A stretch of DNA of 64,000 nt, from contig KV423931.1 in NCBI GenBank assembly GCA_001632435.1, positions 34,709 to 98,708 of the forward strand, given 5' to 3'. The notes beneath the pieces were generated by a model. The model was not told the origin of the DNA, made no database searches, and saw nothing but the letters and a program-made list of their open reading frames with translations. How positions within the stretch are numbered: the first letter of the stretch is position 1; every line of letters starts with the position of its first letter. Position numbers and translations under genes: made by a program. This DNA comes from Calocera cornea HHB12733. Lineage: Eukaryota; Basidiomycota; Dacrymycetes; Dacrymycetales; Dacrymycetaceae. Shown here piece by piece: positions 21,353-33,743 of this stretch.

Positions 21353-23897
21353 TCAGGTCTCTTGAGCCACGAATTCACCGTTGTCTAACGAACGATGACT
21401 TTGTAAGTCGCGGAGCACACCGGGGTCCACTGTAACGATTCTCGGTCAGAAAGAAAAGTCACCAATTACTCAATCTGTACGTGCCTGGTAGAACACTCTT
21501 CCGGCGAACGTGTGGGCTCGTCTGCGGTGGAGAGCCTGGCATTTCTGGGGCAGGAAGATTGGAATATGAGGGCTAAACATGCCAAATTAGGTTGAAGGGA
21601 CAGCCGGCTGTTGGGGATTCAAGCGCGTACCTCAGACATCGGGACTGCGTGTGATAGCGCCGAATCATCCAGATCCACCTGTTGCAGACCCTCAGCCAGG
21701 TCCAAGGTGACATCATCAATGTCGGAATCATCGAGGGGCGGAGGTTGCGGCGGCTCCGGGAAGTCTTTCTCGAAGTCCTTGGGTAATTCTCCGTTGCAGT
21801 TCTGGATAGCCATCTCCCGCAGACGCTGCCAGTTGTCGTAGCGCGTCTGCATGTGCTGGTATTCACTGTGTCAAGGCCAGCGGAGATCAGAAGCTGCTTC
21901 GGCGGATCCTTCACGGAAGTTCACTTACATCTGACGATCGCGTTTATAGTTTTGCACGCATTCGTTGAACACTTCAGGATTCATGTCCATGAAGAGTTTC
22001 AGGGCGTTGAAGATCATGCCATGTATCGTGCTAAAAGCATGTGAGCGGCCGCAAGAGAAGAACGAACAGACTACTCACCGGTTCCAATGCGATTTAGAGT
22101 GTTGGTAGAGTGCAGGGAAAACGATAGGGAGAATTACGCCGATGTTGTCCCCCATGAGGTTGATGATATACTCGTTGTTCCAATAATACAGCGCCCGCTC
22201 GGCAACTTGGAAGTGCTGGCTATTGACGCATCTCGCCAGCTGACGGAAAAGCGGCACCTGAATCTTGGCAAATTCACTCGGTTCAATCACATCCAGGATC
22301 TCTTCCACTTCGTTCAGGTACATGACCTCTTTTGGAGAATTGACCTTGGGCCAATAGCGGAGGAGACCGCCCAGGACCTCCTCGGTGAGCGAGCTGTCCT
22401 TCTCGAGGAATTGCACGACACAGTATGCCAGCTGGGGGTGGTAGAGCGATAACGACCTGACCTTGTGCAAGGGCAGAAGGACGCGAGTAAGGAACACCTT
22501 GTGCTCTTCCTTGAGCGGAAGGGCGAAGCCGTTAATGATCGAGCCAAGGATTTCGAGAAGCTCGGCAATGCCGTTGTGCCGCTCCGTTTCGTAGACGAAT
22601 TGGAAGAAGGTATTGTTGATCGAGCGCCGGATGAATGCGCGGAGGTTGAGGAACTTGCCGTAGATGCGGTGGAGGGTGGTCTTGAGGAAATCGCGCTCGC
22701 GCGGGTCTTCGCTGTCGAAGAGCTCGAGGAGTTGCAGGACGAATTGCTGGTCAATGTAGCGCTTCGCGATGTTCGTATTGAAGTCGGGGCTTTCAACGAA
22801 CCGGAGGAAGAACTCGTAGACGATTTGGAGGTGCGGCCAAGCCAGTTCCAGAACGGGCTCGTCTTCCTCAGGGTCAAACGCCTCACCAGTAGGATTGACC
22901 TGAGGGGGTATAGAGCGGAACAGATTGGAGCCGAACTATATGCACCGCTCAGCATACCAGAACAGATGATGTGAATGATCCGGTGCTCACCATGTTCACG
23001 ACTTCGGGGTATATGGCCTCCGTGATAACGCCACGCTGGGTGGTGATATACTCGAGCAGCTCGTGCAAGGTCTGGGCCTTGATCTGCTTTCCGCGCAGGT
23101 CGGAGCTCGCGTCATTGAAATCGAAAAGGACGTTGCACTGGTGCAGTTTGCGGACGAACAATGGCGTCCGGTCGGTGGGTGGTACCTCTGCAGCTGCACA
23201 TCAGCAGGAATCGCATAGATAGGTAGTGATCGGTACGTACCGCTAAAGGAGGGCAATCTTTCAATCTCCACATGCTCGGTGACGTGGAACCTGCTACTCC
23301 GCTGCTTCCTGGGCGGCTTGCCCACAATGGGTATCGTGTCCCTTGGTTGGGCATTCTTGAGCCTGCTGAGAGTCGTATTTCTGGGCGGGGTGACGCCGTC
23401 AGCCCCCATGCCCCCCTGCCTTGGACTCCCACTGCCGAAGGGGCTCTGATAGGGCATCGGGTCCTGCGGCATCTCTGCGTTCGCAGTGACGACGACGACA
23501 GGGGGCGCGGGGGACGTCTTTTCCGGGACGGTGGTGCCGGCAGGGGCAGCACCTACTCTCCGCTCTGGCGTGAGCGGTTGGGGCGCGGGAGCCCGCCGCG
23601 CGGCGGAATGGGAGGAGCTCGCACCAGAGGGGGGGTTCGGCTGCGCGGATTCAGCCCCACGGTTGTTGTTGCCTTTGCTGTTTGCGCTGGAGGAGCTGTT
23701 CTGGCTCGTGAGCGCGGGTGCTTGCTGCTGTTGCTGTTGCTGCGCCGCCTTGGCGTCCTTATCCTCCTTTGCTTTCTCCTTGTCCTTCTTGCTGTCAGAG
23801 GATGTTTTGCGGGTGAACTGGGACGGTGCATCAGCCTCGCACGTCAGTTAGCAAGTGGACAAGTACGCACCCCGAGGTTCTTGCCCAATTTCTTCAT
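21353..23897 (-). CDS. PP2A regulatory subunit B56 (Rts1/Par1 type)
   Basis: Regulatory B' subunit that directs the PP2A phosphatase to substrates at kinetochores, septum and stress pathways. The first exon encodes only MKKLGKNLG. After a short intron comes a Lys-rich, Gln-run and Ser/Pro-rich leader, then [15 protein letters not shown] and the HEAT-like core. Landmarks are [60 protein letters not shown] and HWNR, with the usual order of the family. After [20 protein letters not shown] the acidic tail [20 protein letters not shown] follows. The last junction is odd: VRRKSVLP joins [20 protein letters not shown] only if the intron at 21430-21484 is spliced from a GC donor (AG|GCACGT). Reading through gives an early stop at 21459-21461. 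The stop used is at 21353-21355. Confidence 0.9.
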
Positions 23898-24982
23898 GAT
23901 AGCCAGCGGTGAGCGGGTCGGTCGGACGAGCTGCCTGATGAGAGGACGCTCGCGGTGCGCGCTGATCCGGGTGGAAAACGCGTGCTACGGCCGGCGGGAC
24001 GTCTTCCACGGCGCGAATGAGGGCCGGCTGGTGGTGAGCGGAGGAGGTGGGAGGGATGCACGGACAGAGGAGGGCGGCGAGGACGTGGTTGGCGCTAGAC
24101 ACCCGCTGTTGTTGAGCGTCGAGGAGCGCGCGGGCCTCGTGAGAGGACCCGCTCGTTTGCCTCCGTAACACACCCTCGAATGGCTCCTTGATGGCAAGGA
24201 CCAAAACATAAGGACTCCACTTGTTTGTGTGGTCGATTGGTTCTCATCCTTTGCTTCTTGTCATTACTCTCTGAACCGGTATATAACATGCATGCACCGA
24301 ACAACGCATAATTGATCACGAGCAGAGATGCCACCCGCATTGTCGGAATTACTGGAATGTCATTGCGCGCTGGACGCGTCCCAGAGTGGATGCATCCTGA
24401 AACGATCAAGTAGAGCTTCGCTGTAGCATTTCCATCTGCAGCTACTGATGGGTTCGGATTTGTGTGGCCGCCGTAGAAGGCCCGGTCGGTAGGGAAGTGT
24501 GGGAGAATTCTGGCTTGCGTTGCTGCCCTGCGATAGCGCGGTGTCGCGTGACGTCTCGCACGCGTCTAGGGGTGCCGACTGCCTTCCCGGGTCTTACAAC
24601 CAATCGATGGACCCCAGTGAAGGGCTGAACGGCGCTTGCCTGCAGGACGATGCGTGCTCCTGAAGAGCCCTGGGGTTACGTGACTGGCAGACATACATCG
24701 ACAGGCACGAGGGGAGACGGTGATAGAGCCCGATAAGCTAAACGCCGAGCGCGGTTCTGGGGCAAGGGAGCATAGACCCGTGTTTGCGGAAGCAAAGTCG
24801 CGTGTGGGTCGCCTTGCCGCGACGGGCGACGGCGTGCAGCGCTCGCCGCCCAGCCCATACACTCCCATCGCCCGCTTTCCCACATAGTCCATCTCACCCT
24901 ACAACACCAAAACACCCGTCTCTCTCCCTCTTTTCCCCGTCTCACTCTCGTTCCCACCCTCTCTCCCTTGCTTGCGGCCCAA
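23898..24982. other. Divergent promoter region, B56 / conserved protein
   Basis: About 1.1 kb between divergent starts. The right end is a strong pyrimidine tract (about 24904-24970), a common feature just before fungal start codons. No gene was recognised; open frames here overlap antiparallel. Confidence 0.5.
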
Positions 24983-26366
24983 ATGTCAGCCGTCTACACC
25001 GTATTCACCTCGCCAAACCACGCTCCTATCCCAAATCATCTGCCAACCCTGATTGTCACGCCTCATGGTACGTCCAACACGCTCTGCGTTGTACCCATGT
25101 TGACAGTGGCAACCAGGTCAACCCAGCAACATCCTGTACTCATACCTGCACACCAACTTCGTACGTCTCTACATCCCAAATTCACTCCATTTAGCGCTCA
25201 TTATCCCCGCAGAATGCCGAAAACTATCTGTTGACGCCTTCCCCGCAAGGCGACCTCTGCGTTGCCAAGCTCTTCCCGCCCTCCCGCAACTCACGCAGCA
25301 GCGCGACGCAATCTGACCCAGGGCACGGCACGTCCTCGACGTCCCGATCTGTGCGCTGCGAGGCGTCGCGCAACCTGAAGTGGACGATCACGAACACCGG
25401 TGTCCTGCAGCCGATCTATAAGCTCTCTCTGCCCGCGCAGGACCAGACGGATCTCCCGCTGTTCCAGATATCCAAGCCGAATCCCAACGCCACATTCTGG
25501 AGCATGTTCTACTTCGCGTACGCGGGGCACCTCATCCCCCCCCGGCGCATCGAGGTGAGCCTTCATACCCCTCCCCAATTTTTGGCCGCGTTGCTGCGCA
25601 TCCCGCGCGCGAATTCCGCCGGGTTCGCGGGTGCGCGCGAAAAGCGTTTTAGCTATTTTTAGAACTCGGCGCTCATTCTTTGTTTCAGTTTGGCAAGATC
25701 CAAAAGAATACGGCTGGTGGAGGGACGCGAATATCGATTACGGGGAAGACAGCTGAGGAGAAGGCGGTTTGGCAGACCCTGGGTGAGGGCAACGAGGACT
25801 GCGTCGAGTGGGTCGTCCTTTGCGCTGCTTTGAACCTCCTCGAGTGCGTCTATCCTTGACATCGAGGACCATGCAATACTGATATCGGTCGCAGCGACGA
25901 AATCATCAAAGCCGCTGAAAAGGCCGCTGGAGCCGCCTCGCCCTCCCCCGCCGCCCCAGCGAACGTCCCGCGCCCGGTCGCCCAGCCCGTGCAGGCCAAT
26001 GGCCGCGCCGCCCAACCGCAAGGCTCCGGCCAACCGCGGCCCGACCCGCGCAACCAGATGCCGCCGCCTCCCAACCCGCGCGTCGGCTCGGCCCCGGCGA
26101 TGGTGAATGGTCGTCCGCAGCCACCGCAACAGCAGCTCCGCGCCCCTGGCGGCCCGAATCTCCTCACCCGGCCTCAGTCCGCGAACGCCGTCCCCCCCAA
26201 CGGGCAGATCGCGCGCCCGCAGATGCCGCAGCAACGGCCGGCAACGTCGAATGCCCCTGGTTACCCGGCGCAACAACCGCCGCCTGCACAGGTCGGGCAG
26301 CGCCCGCCCCAGCAGCAGGGTGCGCACCACCACAACGTGCTGCAGAAATACCCGCGACGCATCTAG
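24983..26366 (+). CDS. Conserved fungal protein of unknown function, Pro/Gln-rich tail
   Basis: Five exons with clean junctions. The product starts MSAVYTVFTSPNHAPIPNHL, continues PTLIVTPHGQPSNILYSYLH and TNFNAENYLLTPSPQGDLCV. A globular region of about 200 residues follows, with LKWTITNTGVLQPIYKLSLP, FQISKPNPNATFWSMFYFAY and TAEEKAVWQTLGEGNEDCVE. Alternating strands and conserved aromatics suggest a compact beta-rich domain, but I do not recognise a named family. The last 150 residues are disordered, dominated by Pro, Gln, Ala and Asn. No signal peptide or membrane segment is visible, so it is probably cytosolic or nuclear. I chose the ATG at 24983 instead of an in-frame ATG at 24968 because it directly precedes the conserved-looking start and follows a pyrimidine tract. 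Confidence 0.7.
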
Positions 26367-26638
26367 AGGATCGGCCGTTTCCTCACATGGGTCATTGTTT
26401 CTTGCGTACATTCTCTATTCTCTATTCGTCCCACCCTTGTGCATATTTCAGCACCTTAGCACTTGCACCTTCCCCTTTCCACACCGGCCTGTTGCTCTAT
26501 AGGCACTGCTGCAGCCCTGCGCAGGTACCGCGATACCCCAAGACAGGCACCCGTTCACGCTTTTTGTTTTGTAAAGTCGATCGATCATTTGTACTAGTAC
26601 TATTGACCACCGCCATACTTATCCACGTCCCGGAATGT
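26367..26638. other. Convergent 3' spacer
   Basis: AT- and pyrimidine-rich stretch between the stops of two convergent genes; no coding signal. Confidence 0.5.
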
Positions 26639-28602
26639 TCATGCCTTCTTGATCAATGCTTCGATTTCGTCCATGGTGACCGCTGGGACGTGACGTCAGA
26701 CAATGACCTCAGGGCAAGAGATGGCTCACATTTTGGACGCTCGAGGGGCAGTCCGAGCGCGCGGTCCCACACGAGCTGGGACAAGCAGCCTAGCGCCCGG
26801 GACACGCCGAAGATGACGGTGTAGTACTGCGTTATGGTCAGATGTGGCCCATACTCTAGTATTGGGGTACCATACCTTGAACTCCGTCAGACCGTAATGG
26901 TACAGTAAGCAGCCAGACGTAGCATCAACATTCGGGTTAGGGTTCTTGGTCTACATGCCCATCAGACTGACAGCCCACACAAGACGTCATAGTTGTTACG
27001 CACCTTGCCGTGCTCCCTCAGCACACCCGGCGCGACCTGGTACGTCTTCTTCACCAGCTGGATGATAGGGCTCGACTCCAGCTCGGGTCGCTTATCACAG
27101 AAGTCCTGCAGAGCGATGAACCGGGGGTCGGGATCGCGCAGCACACCGTGGCCGTAGCCAGGCACGACGCTGCCGGCCTTGAGCGTCTTCCACAGGTAGT
27201 CCTTGATCTGCTCCGGTGAGACCTCTATGCCGGAACCGATCTCCTTCTGCATCGCGAGCATCCAGCGGAGGACTTCTTGGTTGGCCAGACTGCATATAAT
27301 CAGCAAACATACGAACTGGTCAGCTTTGTGAGCATACCCATGCAGGGGACCGGCAAGACCGCACAGCGCGGCGGCGTAGGACAGGTACGGGTCGGACAAG
27401 GCGGAACCCACAAGATCTAATGATTGTGTTAGACAAATCTCATAAGGTGTCGAAGTACAACACACGGGCAGTATGTGCCGACACATTGCCTCCCTCGTGA
27501 TCCTATACCACACCGTCAGCAAGCATACATGATAGATGTGCTGGACAACATACACCATGAAGCGCAATATACAGCCGCAGATACTCGGTCATCCCCTCGT
27601 TGTCTCCATAGCCAAGCATATTGGAGTAGTTGCCTAGTAGATCCCTCAGAAACGAGCATCGATGCGCCAGAGACGGGTCATACCAACAAGGTCCAGCTCC
27701 TTGTTAATCGGCGCCAGCTCCATGTCCGGATGATAGGCGTTCTTGTAAATCCTCGCCGCCAGTGCAGGAAGCCGAGCGATCAGCTTGATCGAGTCCTCGA
27801 ACGCGTACTTCCAGTACTCGGTCTTCTTGATGCCCCTCTCGTACGCAGCGGCAAATTCGGACTCGAAATTCATCGCAGCAACGCCCATGGACAGCTGGGT
27901 CATGGGGTGCAGGTCACGCGGGAAACTGGGCGAAACGGTGAGCTGTATGCAGCAACGAGAAGTCAGGGTGCATACGCGTCGACAATATCGGCAATCTTCT
28001 TGGGAAGCTCTCCGTCCTCAGCCAGTTGGCGAGACAGGTCCCGCACTTGCTCGGGACTCGGAACCTCGCCCGTCAGGAGCAGCCAGAGCATGCTCTCGGC
28101 GATGATCTCCTTGCCGCCCGGCGCAGGAGGCAACAGCTTCTGACAGTCCGGGATAGTATGTCCATGGAAGCGAATGCCCTATGCAAAATCAACCCCGTCA
28201 GAAATCGAGATTGATTCACTGAGACTGAACGCACGGTGTTGGGATCCAGCGCAGAGCAGTGCCACAGCATGGCCTTCAAGCCACGCATCCCCCCGATGAC
28301 GTTCTCGACCTTGACCTCGCCCAGCTTCGCATCGCTATGATTAAGTCGCTAGCAGCAAATCAGCTCAGCATTTTCTGTGGTAAAATGGCGCGTACCAGGT
28401 TCTTCAACTGTTCCTGCTTCTCAGGAATAACACCGGCCAAAGTTTCGCCCAGGGTCTACAGCAAGCATGATGGGGTCGCCCCGACAGCGGTACGACAAGC
28501 ACTTTCCTTAGTTGAGGCATAGCGGACCTGCGCCTGACCTAGTCGTGCAGCATTGACCCGTGCAAGATGCCCCAACGAGCGGGTTTTGAAGAGGGCTGAC
28601 AT
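26639..28602 (-). CDS. Citrate synthase, mitochondrial
   Basis: Condenses acetyl-CoA and oxaloacetate to citrate in the mitochondrial matrix. The N terminus [20 protein letters not shown] is a basic presequence. Later exons encode [40 protein letters not shown], and [11 protein letters not shown]. The catalytic His of GPLHG, the His of [10 protein letters not shown] and the Asp of NPNPNVDA are all readable. The end is [13 protein letters not shown]. At least eight introns are needed, and some read through in frame, so exact boundaries in the middle are approximate. The first intron is odd: the protein expected is RYASTK joined to [20 protein letters not shown]. That places the donor at 28506 with sequence GAAAGT, one base from GTAAGT. 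A canonical alternative further upstream (CAG|GTCCGC) would delete RYASTK. Confidence 0.93.
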
Positions 28603-28934
28603 GGTGGGCAGTGATGGGGAAGGCGAGAGTAGGGGGATCCGGCGAGCGACCGAGGGATGTCCGGTTATATGCGCACCCTTGGAGAGCTCAGGGTCCTCAC
28701 AAGGTACTGTAACTTACGCGTGTGGGGGCGTCCACCCGTGCGTTCCCGAGGCGCGTCATGTGGGGATTCTGGCGTCGGCCGCGAGCTTCCAGCCAGCGCT
28801 CTTCTTCTTTTGGAGGGCATTGTTTATGGACCAACCGCGTGTGCATTGTCGGCCTTGTCTGGAGACTAGAGTCTACACGTGCAAGCGATATATCTACAAC
28901 AGCATCTTCTCAGAAAGCCCCCCTGTCGCATCCT

Positions 28935-31086
28935 TCACAACCAGCTCGGCTTGATAACGCTGTCCAGCGTCGCCGACCCGTTGTTCAGCATCATCCTCAC
29001 ATCACCCAGGAAACTCAGGGACTCCTCGAGATCAGCGAGGCCCCCCTCCAAAGCCCACATCGAATTTTCCCAGAGACGCTTCATCCCAGGCAGACCAGCT
29101 TCGATCTGCAGCAGTAGCGGGAGTGTCTTCCCCAGAGTGGCTTGGCCGTGCCAGTAGGCCTTGAGCGCTTCGTTGAGATACGCTAAGGTCCTCCGTTAGA
29201 CAAAGACCCACGACAATTCGGCACCAAATGGCTCACCATGTTTGAGCTCCTCGTCGTCAGGCAGATCGGTGGCGGCTCTCTGGTAGAGCACTGCGCCGCG
29301 CATCCATGCATCGATAGGATGGTTGGCCATGTTGGCCGTCCCGGCCATGGCCTGTTTGGCAAGCCGACATTCACAGAATCCCAACGCACTGAAAATATCC
29401 TCGTTTCAGATAAGTGCCCATTGGATGGGAGAATGAGCGTACGCATAGGCTTTCGCAGCCGGGTAAGTGAAGAAGGCCATGAAACACGGCCCGTCCACGC
29501 CAACCATATTGAGGTCAGTAGCGACCTCAGTCAGCAGTGCCTGCGCGTGTTGCTGGAGGGTCTGGATGGGGAACTCGTCCGGATGTATCGCGTGGGCCTG
29601 TTGGGATGGTCAGTCATTGATGTCTCGAAGCTGGACGATAGCTCACCTCCATGAACGCCGCTATGCGCAGTGCCCTCACGTTACGACCCGTGCGGCGGTG
29701 GAAGAACAGGCCACGGTCGTCCTCTGGGATGCCGAGAGGGAGTTCGCGTACCCCGTCCATGAGCTCAATCACGTTTCCATAGTAAATGACGGCGCTGTCG
29801 GGATTGCCGTAGCGTTCGTGAGCTTCTACGGCCTCGAGGATGTATGCACTGTCCGCATGTCAGTCTAAGCCATCGGTATGGAAGTAATGCGACGTACCAG
29901 GTGGTCACGGTGAGCGCAGAGCGCACTTGCACCCAGGTTTGAGAGCTGACAAATATCCTCTCTGCCGCCTCCTTGAGGATCCTGTGTGCACTGGCAGCGG
30001 CCCATCCGTTCGCAGAGGTGACCTCAAAGCTGGCTAAGGCACAGTTAACAGCATCCTATCTCGTGTTCCTGGCATTGATTACCTTGCTCTTTGAGTATGT
30101 TCTGCGCAATATCAGACAGTATGTGCCATGCTCTCCCATCGCGCACGACGGCGAGGGCGAAACACTCGAGGGTCTGTGGCAGTTGGCGTCAATTATGGGC
30201 GCGTGGATACAAGGCGGTATGTGCCTTACTTGCATGACTCCGGGTATAGGAGGTGGGCGGAGTGGTACTTGATTCAGCATCCAGAGGCCACTGACCGCCG
30301 TATGAATGCCCTGCGCCCACTGAGGTTACACTCGTCGCCCATGCGCATAGGAGTCACCTACGGCGTAGCTCCAGATCAGGATCCAGAACTGTGCCGGAAG
30401 TCAGCAAGATGTCTGACAAGCTCTGAAGGCGAGATAACTCACGCTGGTATGCGTGTGTCTGCCATCGGACACCACCTCGGTCAAGAACTCAAGGCTCCGC
30501 CTAGCGGGCTGGTCTATGCTTGGTACCGCCCATGGCCTAACCCTCTTATACATCCACTCGACTTCCGCTGCCCAGCACGCCTTCACTTCCATGATCGCTT
30601 TCTCATGTGCCTCCCTCTTCTGCTTCTGCATATCTTCCGAAAGTCCAGTCCAGGGCAGGGAAGCCATGGCACCTCTTAACGCGGTGATGGCTGCATTGTG
30701 ATGTCCCAGCGAGAGCTCGACCCTTGCTAAGCGCTGCCACGCCTCGGTATACGCAGGATACAGTTGAAGTGCCTAACAACTCGGTTAGGACATGTGAAGG
30801 GAGGGGGGTCTCAGAAGTCAGCGCACCATCTGGCAATCTTCAGCGACTAGCATGTATCTTGCCGGTGTATCATGTCAGTCGAGTACAGTTCACGGAGCGG
30901 CGCATATACTTACTTCTTTTGTTGTTCGGCACAGGCAGCCCGCATCACATACAGAGAAGCATCATCATTGTTTTTAGAGATAGCAATGGTGAAAGACGCC
31001 CAGGCCTCCTCCCAATGTCCTGTCATGAAAAAGGAATGGGCGTGAGCCACTGCTTGCTCAGCGGTGAATTGATGAGGTCTTTCCAT
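28935..31086 (-). CDS. TPR-containing protein, tandem copy A
   Basis: A multi-exon gene beginning MERPHQFTAEQAVAHAHSFF at 31086. The N-terminal tetratricopeptide helices read GHWEEAWASFTIAISKNNDD and YVMRAACAEQQKK, then LYPAYTEAWQRLARVELSLG and HHNAAITALRGAMASLPW. The remainder is a long helical C-terminal region ending LPGMKRLWENSMWALEGGLA and LDSVIKPSWL. It shares order and many positions with copy B next to it (KMKRxWE-like segment near the end), so the two are tandem paralogs. TPR units bind peptide tails of partner proteins, often Hsp70/Hsp90, but no partner can be named here. The exact splice pattern between 29200 and 30700 was followed only roughly. Confidence 0.65.
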
Positions 31087-31403
31087 GAAGAAGGAGGTGG
31101 GCGAAGGGTACACTCGCGCCTGCCACCTGACTCGCTTATATACCTCACAGGTGGCGCCATCCACACTCGTCACAAATCCGAGCCACCAACGCGGCAGGGC
31201 CTGGAACAGCAACAATGTCACAACAGGCAGCAATGCCCCCTCGATACGGACGCATCGACGCGCCAAACATTCGTTCTCGCACGGGCATCTTCCGCGTCTT
31301 CCAGGCTTCTGAGCCACCAAGCCGACCAAGCCGACGAGTGTGCACCCTTTTTCCACATTTCTTGTGAAACCAGTCAAGGTCCATGTTTCGAAGGGACAGA
31401 AAC

Positions 31404-33463
31404 TCAGCTAATATTCCTCGGATCCTCTGGTGCGCCTATTCTAACAGGATCTTTCATGGTGACCTTCCCCTCCTTCAAGGCTTTCTGGACGTCCTCCTCA
31501 AACCACAGGGTCTTCTGTAGGATCTTGTCTCTCCCACCTAGAGCGAGCTGAGAGTGCTCCCATATTCGCTTCATCTGAGGGACGGATGACTTGACCATCT
31601 GCATTAGGGGTAGCGTAGTTTTCAGCGGTGCACCGCCTTGCCAGAAGACTCCCAGAGCCGAATTCAGGAACCCTTGGCCAAAAAATCGGTACAACGCATC
31701 TCACGATCAGAAGATGACGTACACGCGTGCAATTCGTCGTCTGGTGGGAGATGGCTAGCGGATTCTGCATACAATTCGCCAGCCCTGGCGAGATGTGGTA
31801 GCACCACGACCGGATCTTCTCCCTGCTGTGCGAGCTCCCTCTCATACAGAGCCTGCATGCTATGTCCAGGGTTCAGCATCAATGCGTGTATAGGAGTACT
31901 ATCTACCCACGCCAACGCTTGGGCGAGTGGACCATTGTAGAATGCCAGAAGGAACCCAGGTCCCATTGGCTCCTCAGGGTTGGGCGGGTCATCTCGAACA
32001 TCCTGCTCCAGATCATCGGCCAATTCTTTGAGCTTCTCCAGTGTAAACAACTGTTTGCCTTGTTTGTAAGCCTATATGGATGTAGTGAGTACATGGATTT
32101 CTAGCAATGGTCACGAGCACTTACGATCATATATGCTTCCAGCTTAAGAGCCTTGACCCCGCGAATGAAAGTCTTCGTGAAGATAACCCCTCTGACATCG
32201 TCGTCCACGTCCGACCATAGCTGCCGCCCTCCCTGCAAGATGCCTATCACGTCATCATAGAATGCGACGGCCGCAGCGTCGTCTTCCATCAACCCTGCAG
32301 TCAGGAAAGCCCGGATGATGTATCCTCTGAGATGGCCGTTGTCAGTGGCCCATGAACGCTTTGGATAGCTTCACCGAAACGCACCGGACGGTCACAGATA
32401 ACGCAGGCCGCACAGCATTCCAGTCAGCCTTGGCCAAGCGTTCTTGGGCTTCCTTTAGTATGAGCTCCGCGCCGCCTTTCTGCCAGGCTTGTCGCGCGTG
32501 GGCCTCGTATTGCACTGGTCGCATAAGCGCATATACGCTCGCATTCTGGGATCACTGCGTACTTTGGTCATTGTACTTCGATAGGAACTCTGGGTCATCG
32601 ATATGAAAGACGCGCTTGTCGCGCATTATTGCGTTCGAAAGCTGCTGAATTGCCTGTATGCCTCAATGTTGAGCGGATAAAGTCGACGGTGGAAAGAACA
32701 TGCCATACACCAACGCTGCCTGTCATCGCGACTCGCCCATTCTTCACTTCTTTTTTCAACTTGTTCATTATATCCACGCCCTCGCTCCACGCTTCGTATG
32801 CACCGAGAATCAGCCAAGCCTGGTACTCTCGTCAGTCACACGAGGAGAAGCCCGATGGACAACGAGACGAACACTGCTGAACATCCCCTCTTGCCCCTTC
32901 GCCACGAGCTCCTCTCTCAGTCCCTCTGCTCTCTGCCACGGCATCTTCCCACCTCCGAGATTATTGATCGTGTTATTCTCCACTAGCTCCTGCATGTTCT
33001 CCTGCGTCGCCTCCAGGGCCCGCCGCGCATTGTCGAGCATCTCCTCGTACTCAACTGCCTGCTTCTCCTCTGCAGGCGACCGGCCATCCACGGGCAGAAC
33101 TGAAAGTGCTTTCTCCCATGCGCCAATAGCTGTAGTCCAGGAGCCGAGGTTTTGCTCAGCTGTTGCGAGCCGCGACCAAGCGCGTGCGAACGACGGGTCG
33201 AGCTCGGTCGCTCGGGAGGCGTCGGTCGCGGCGTCCGAGTATCTGCATAGTCTGGTAAGCACCACTCTCCTACTGCTTTCTCTCATAATGACGCACCTTC
33301 TAAGATTCAGATAGCATGCGGCGCGATTCGACCAGAGAACGGCATTGTCTGGGCTGAGCTCGATCGCAGCACTGTATTTGACGGCCGCGTCTTTGTACTG
33401 CTTCTGGCCGAAGAGGACATTGCCCTGCGCCTTGAGCGATTCGGCATCAGCAGACTTGCTCAT
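31404..33463 (-). CDS. TPR-containing protein, tandem copy B
   Basis: A multi-exon gene starting MSKSADAESLKAQGNVLFGQ at 33463. Three TPR units are clear at the N terminus: KQYKDAAVKYSAAIELSPDN, VLWSNRAACYLNLRR with YSDAATDASRATELDPSFAR, and AWSRLATAEQNLGSWTTAIG. This arrangement is like the N terminus of Hsp70/Hsp90 co-chaperones. A long C-terminal region of unknown fold follows, with FTLEKLKELADDLEQDVRDD, LARAGELYAESASHLPPDDE and the end VPQMKRIWEHSQLALGGRDK and RIGAPEDPRNIS. The two copies are head-to-tail with a 317-base spacer. The first TPR unit is better conserved here than in copy A, so this copy may be the one keeping the ancestral binding activity. Function beyond peptide binding is unknown. 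Confidence 0.7.
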
Positions 33464-33743
33464 GTTCCTCTAGAGACAGTAGAGGTGATCAAGATCTGAG
33501 AGAAGTAACGGAATATAGCGGCACGCGTTCTGGAGCGATCATTGCCTTCCGATTGTCGCCATTCGCGGTGCTACGTCCCAGGGAAGCACACTGCACAGGT
33601 CGTGGAGCCAAGGGTCCTCATCACACGGTTGATCACAACCATCATCACTCTGCCAATCTGAATCGCATGCACCATCAACATATCTGCAGATAAATAAACG
33701 ATTCCATTCCAGCATCCTGGTATAGATTATTCTATGAGTTATC
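33464..33743. other. Intergenic spacer
   Basis: Short spacer holding the promoter of TPR copy B and the 3' region of the membrane-protein gene. No coding signal was seen. Confidence 0.5.

Noticed and set aside
23272..24168. 298-codon + strand frame opposite the B56 leader
   Set aside because: It mirrors the Ser/Gln-rich leader of the B56 gene, whose frame is supported by continuous splicing into the conserved core.
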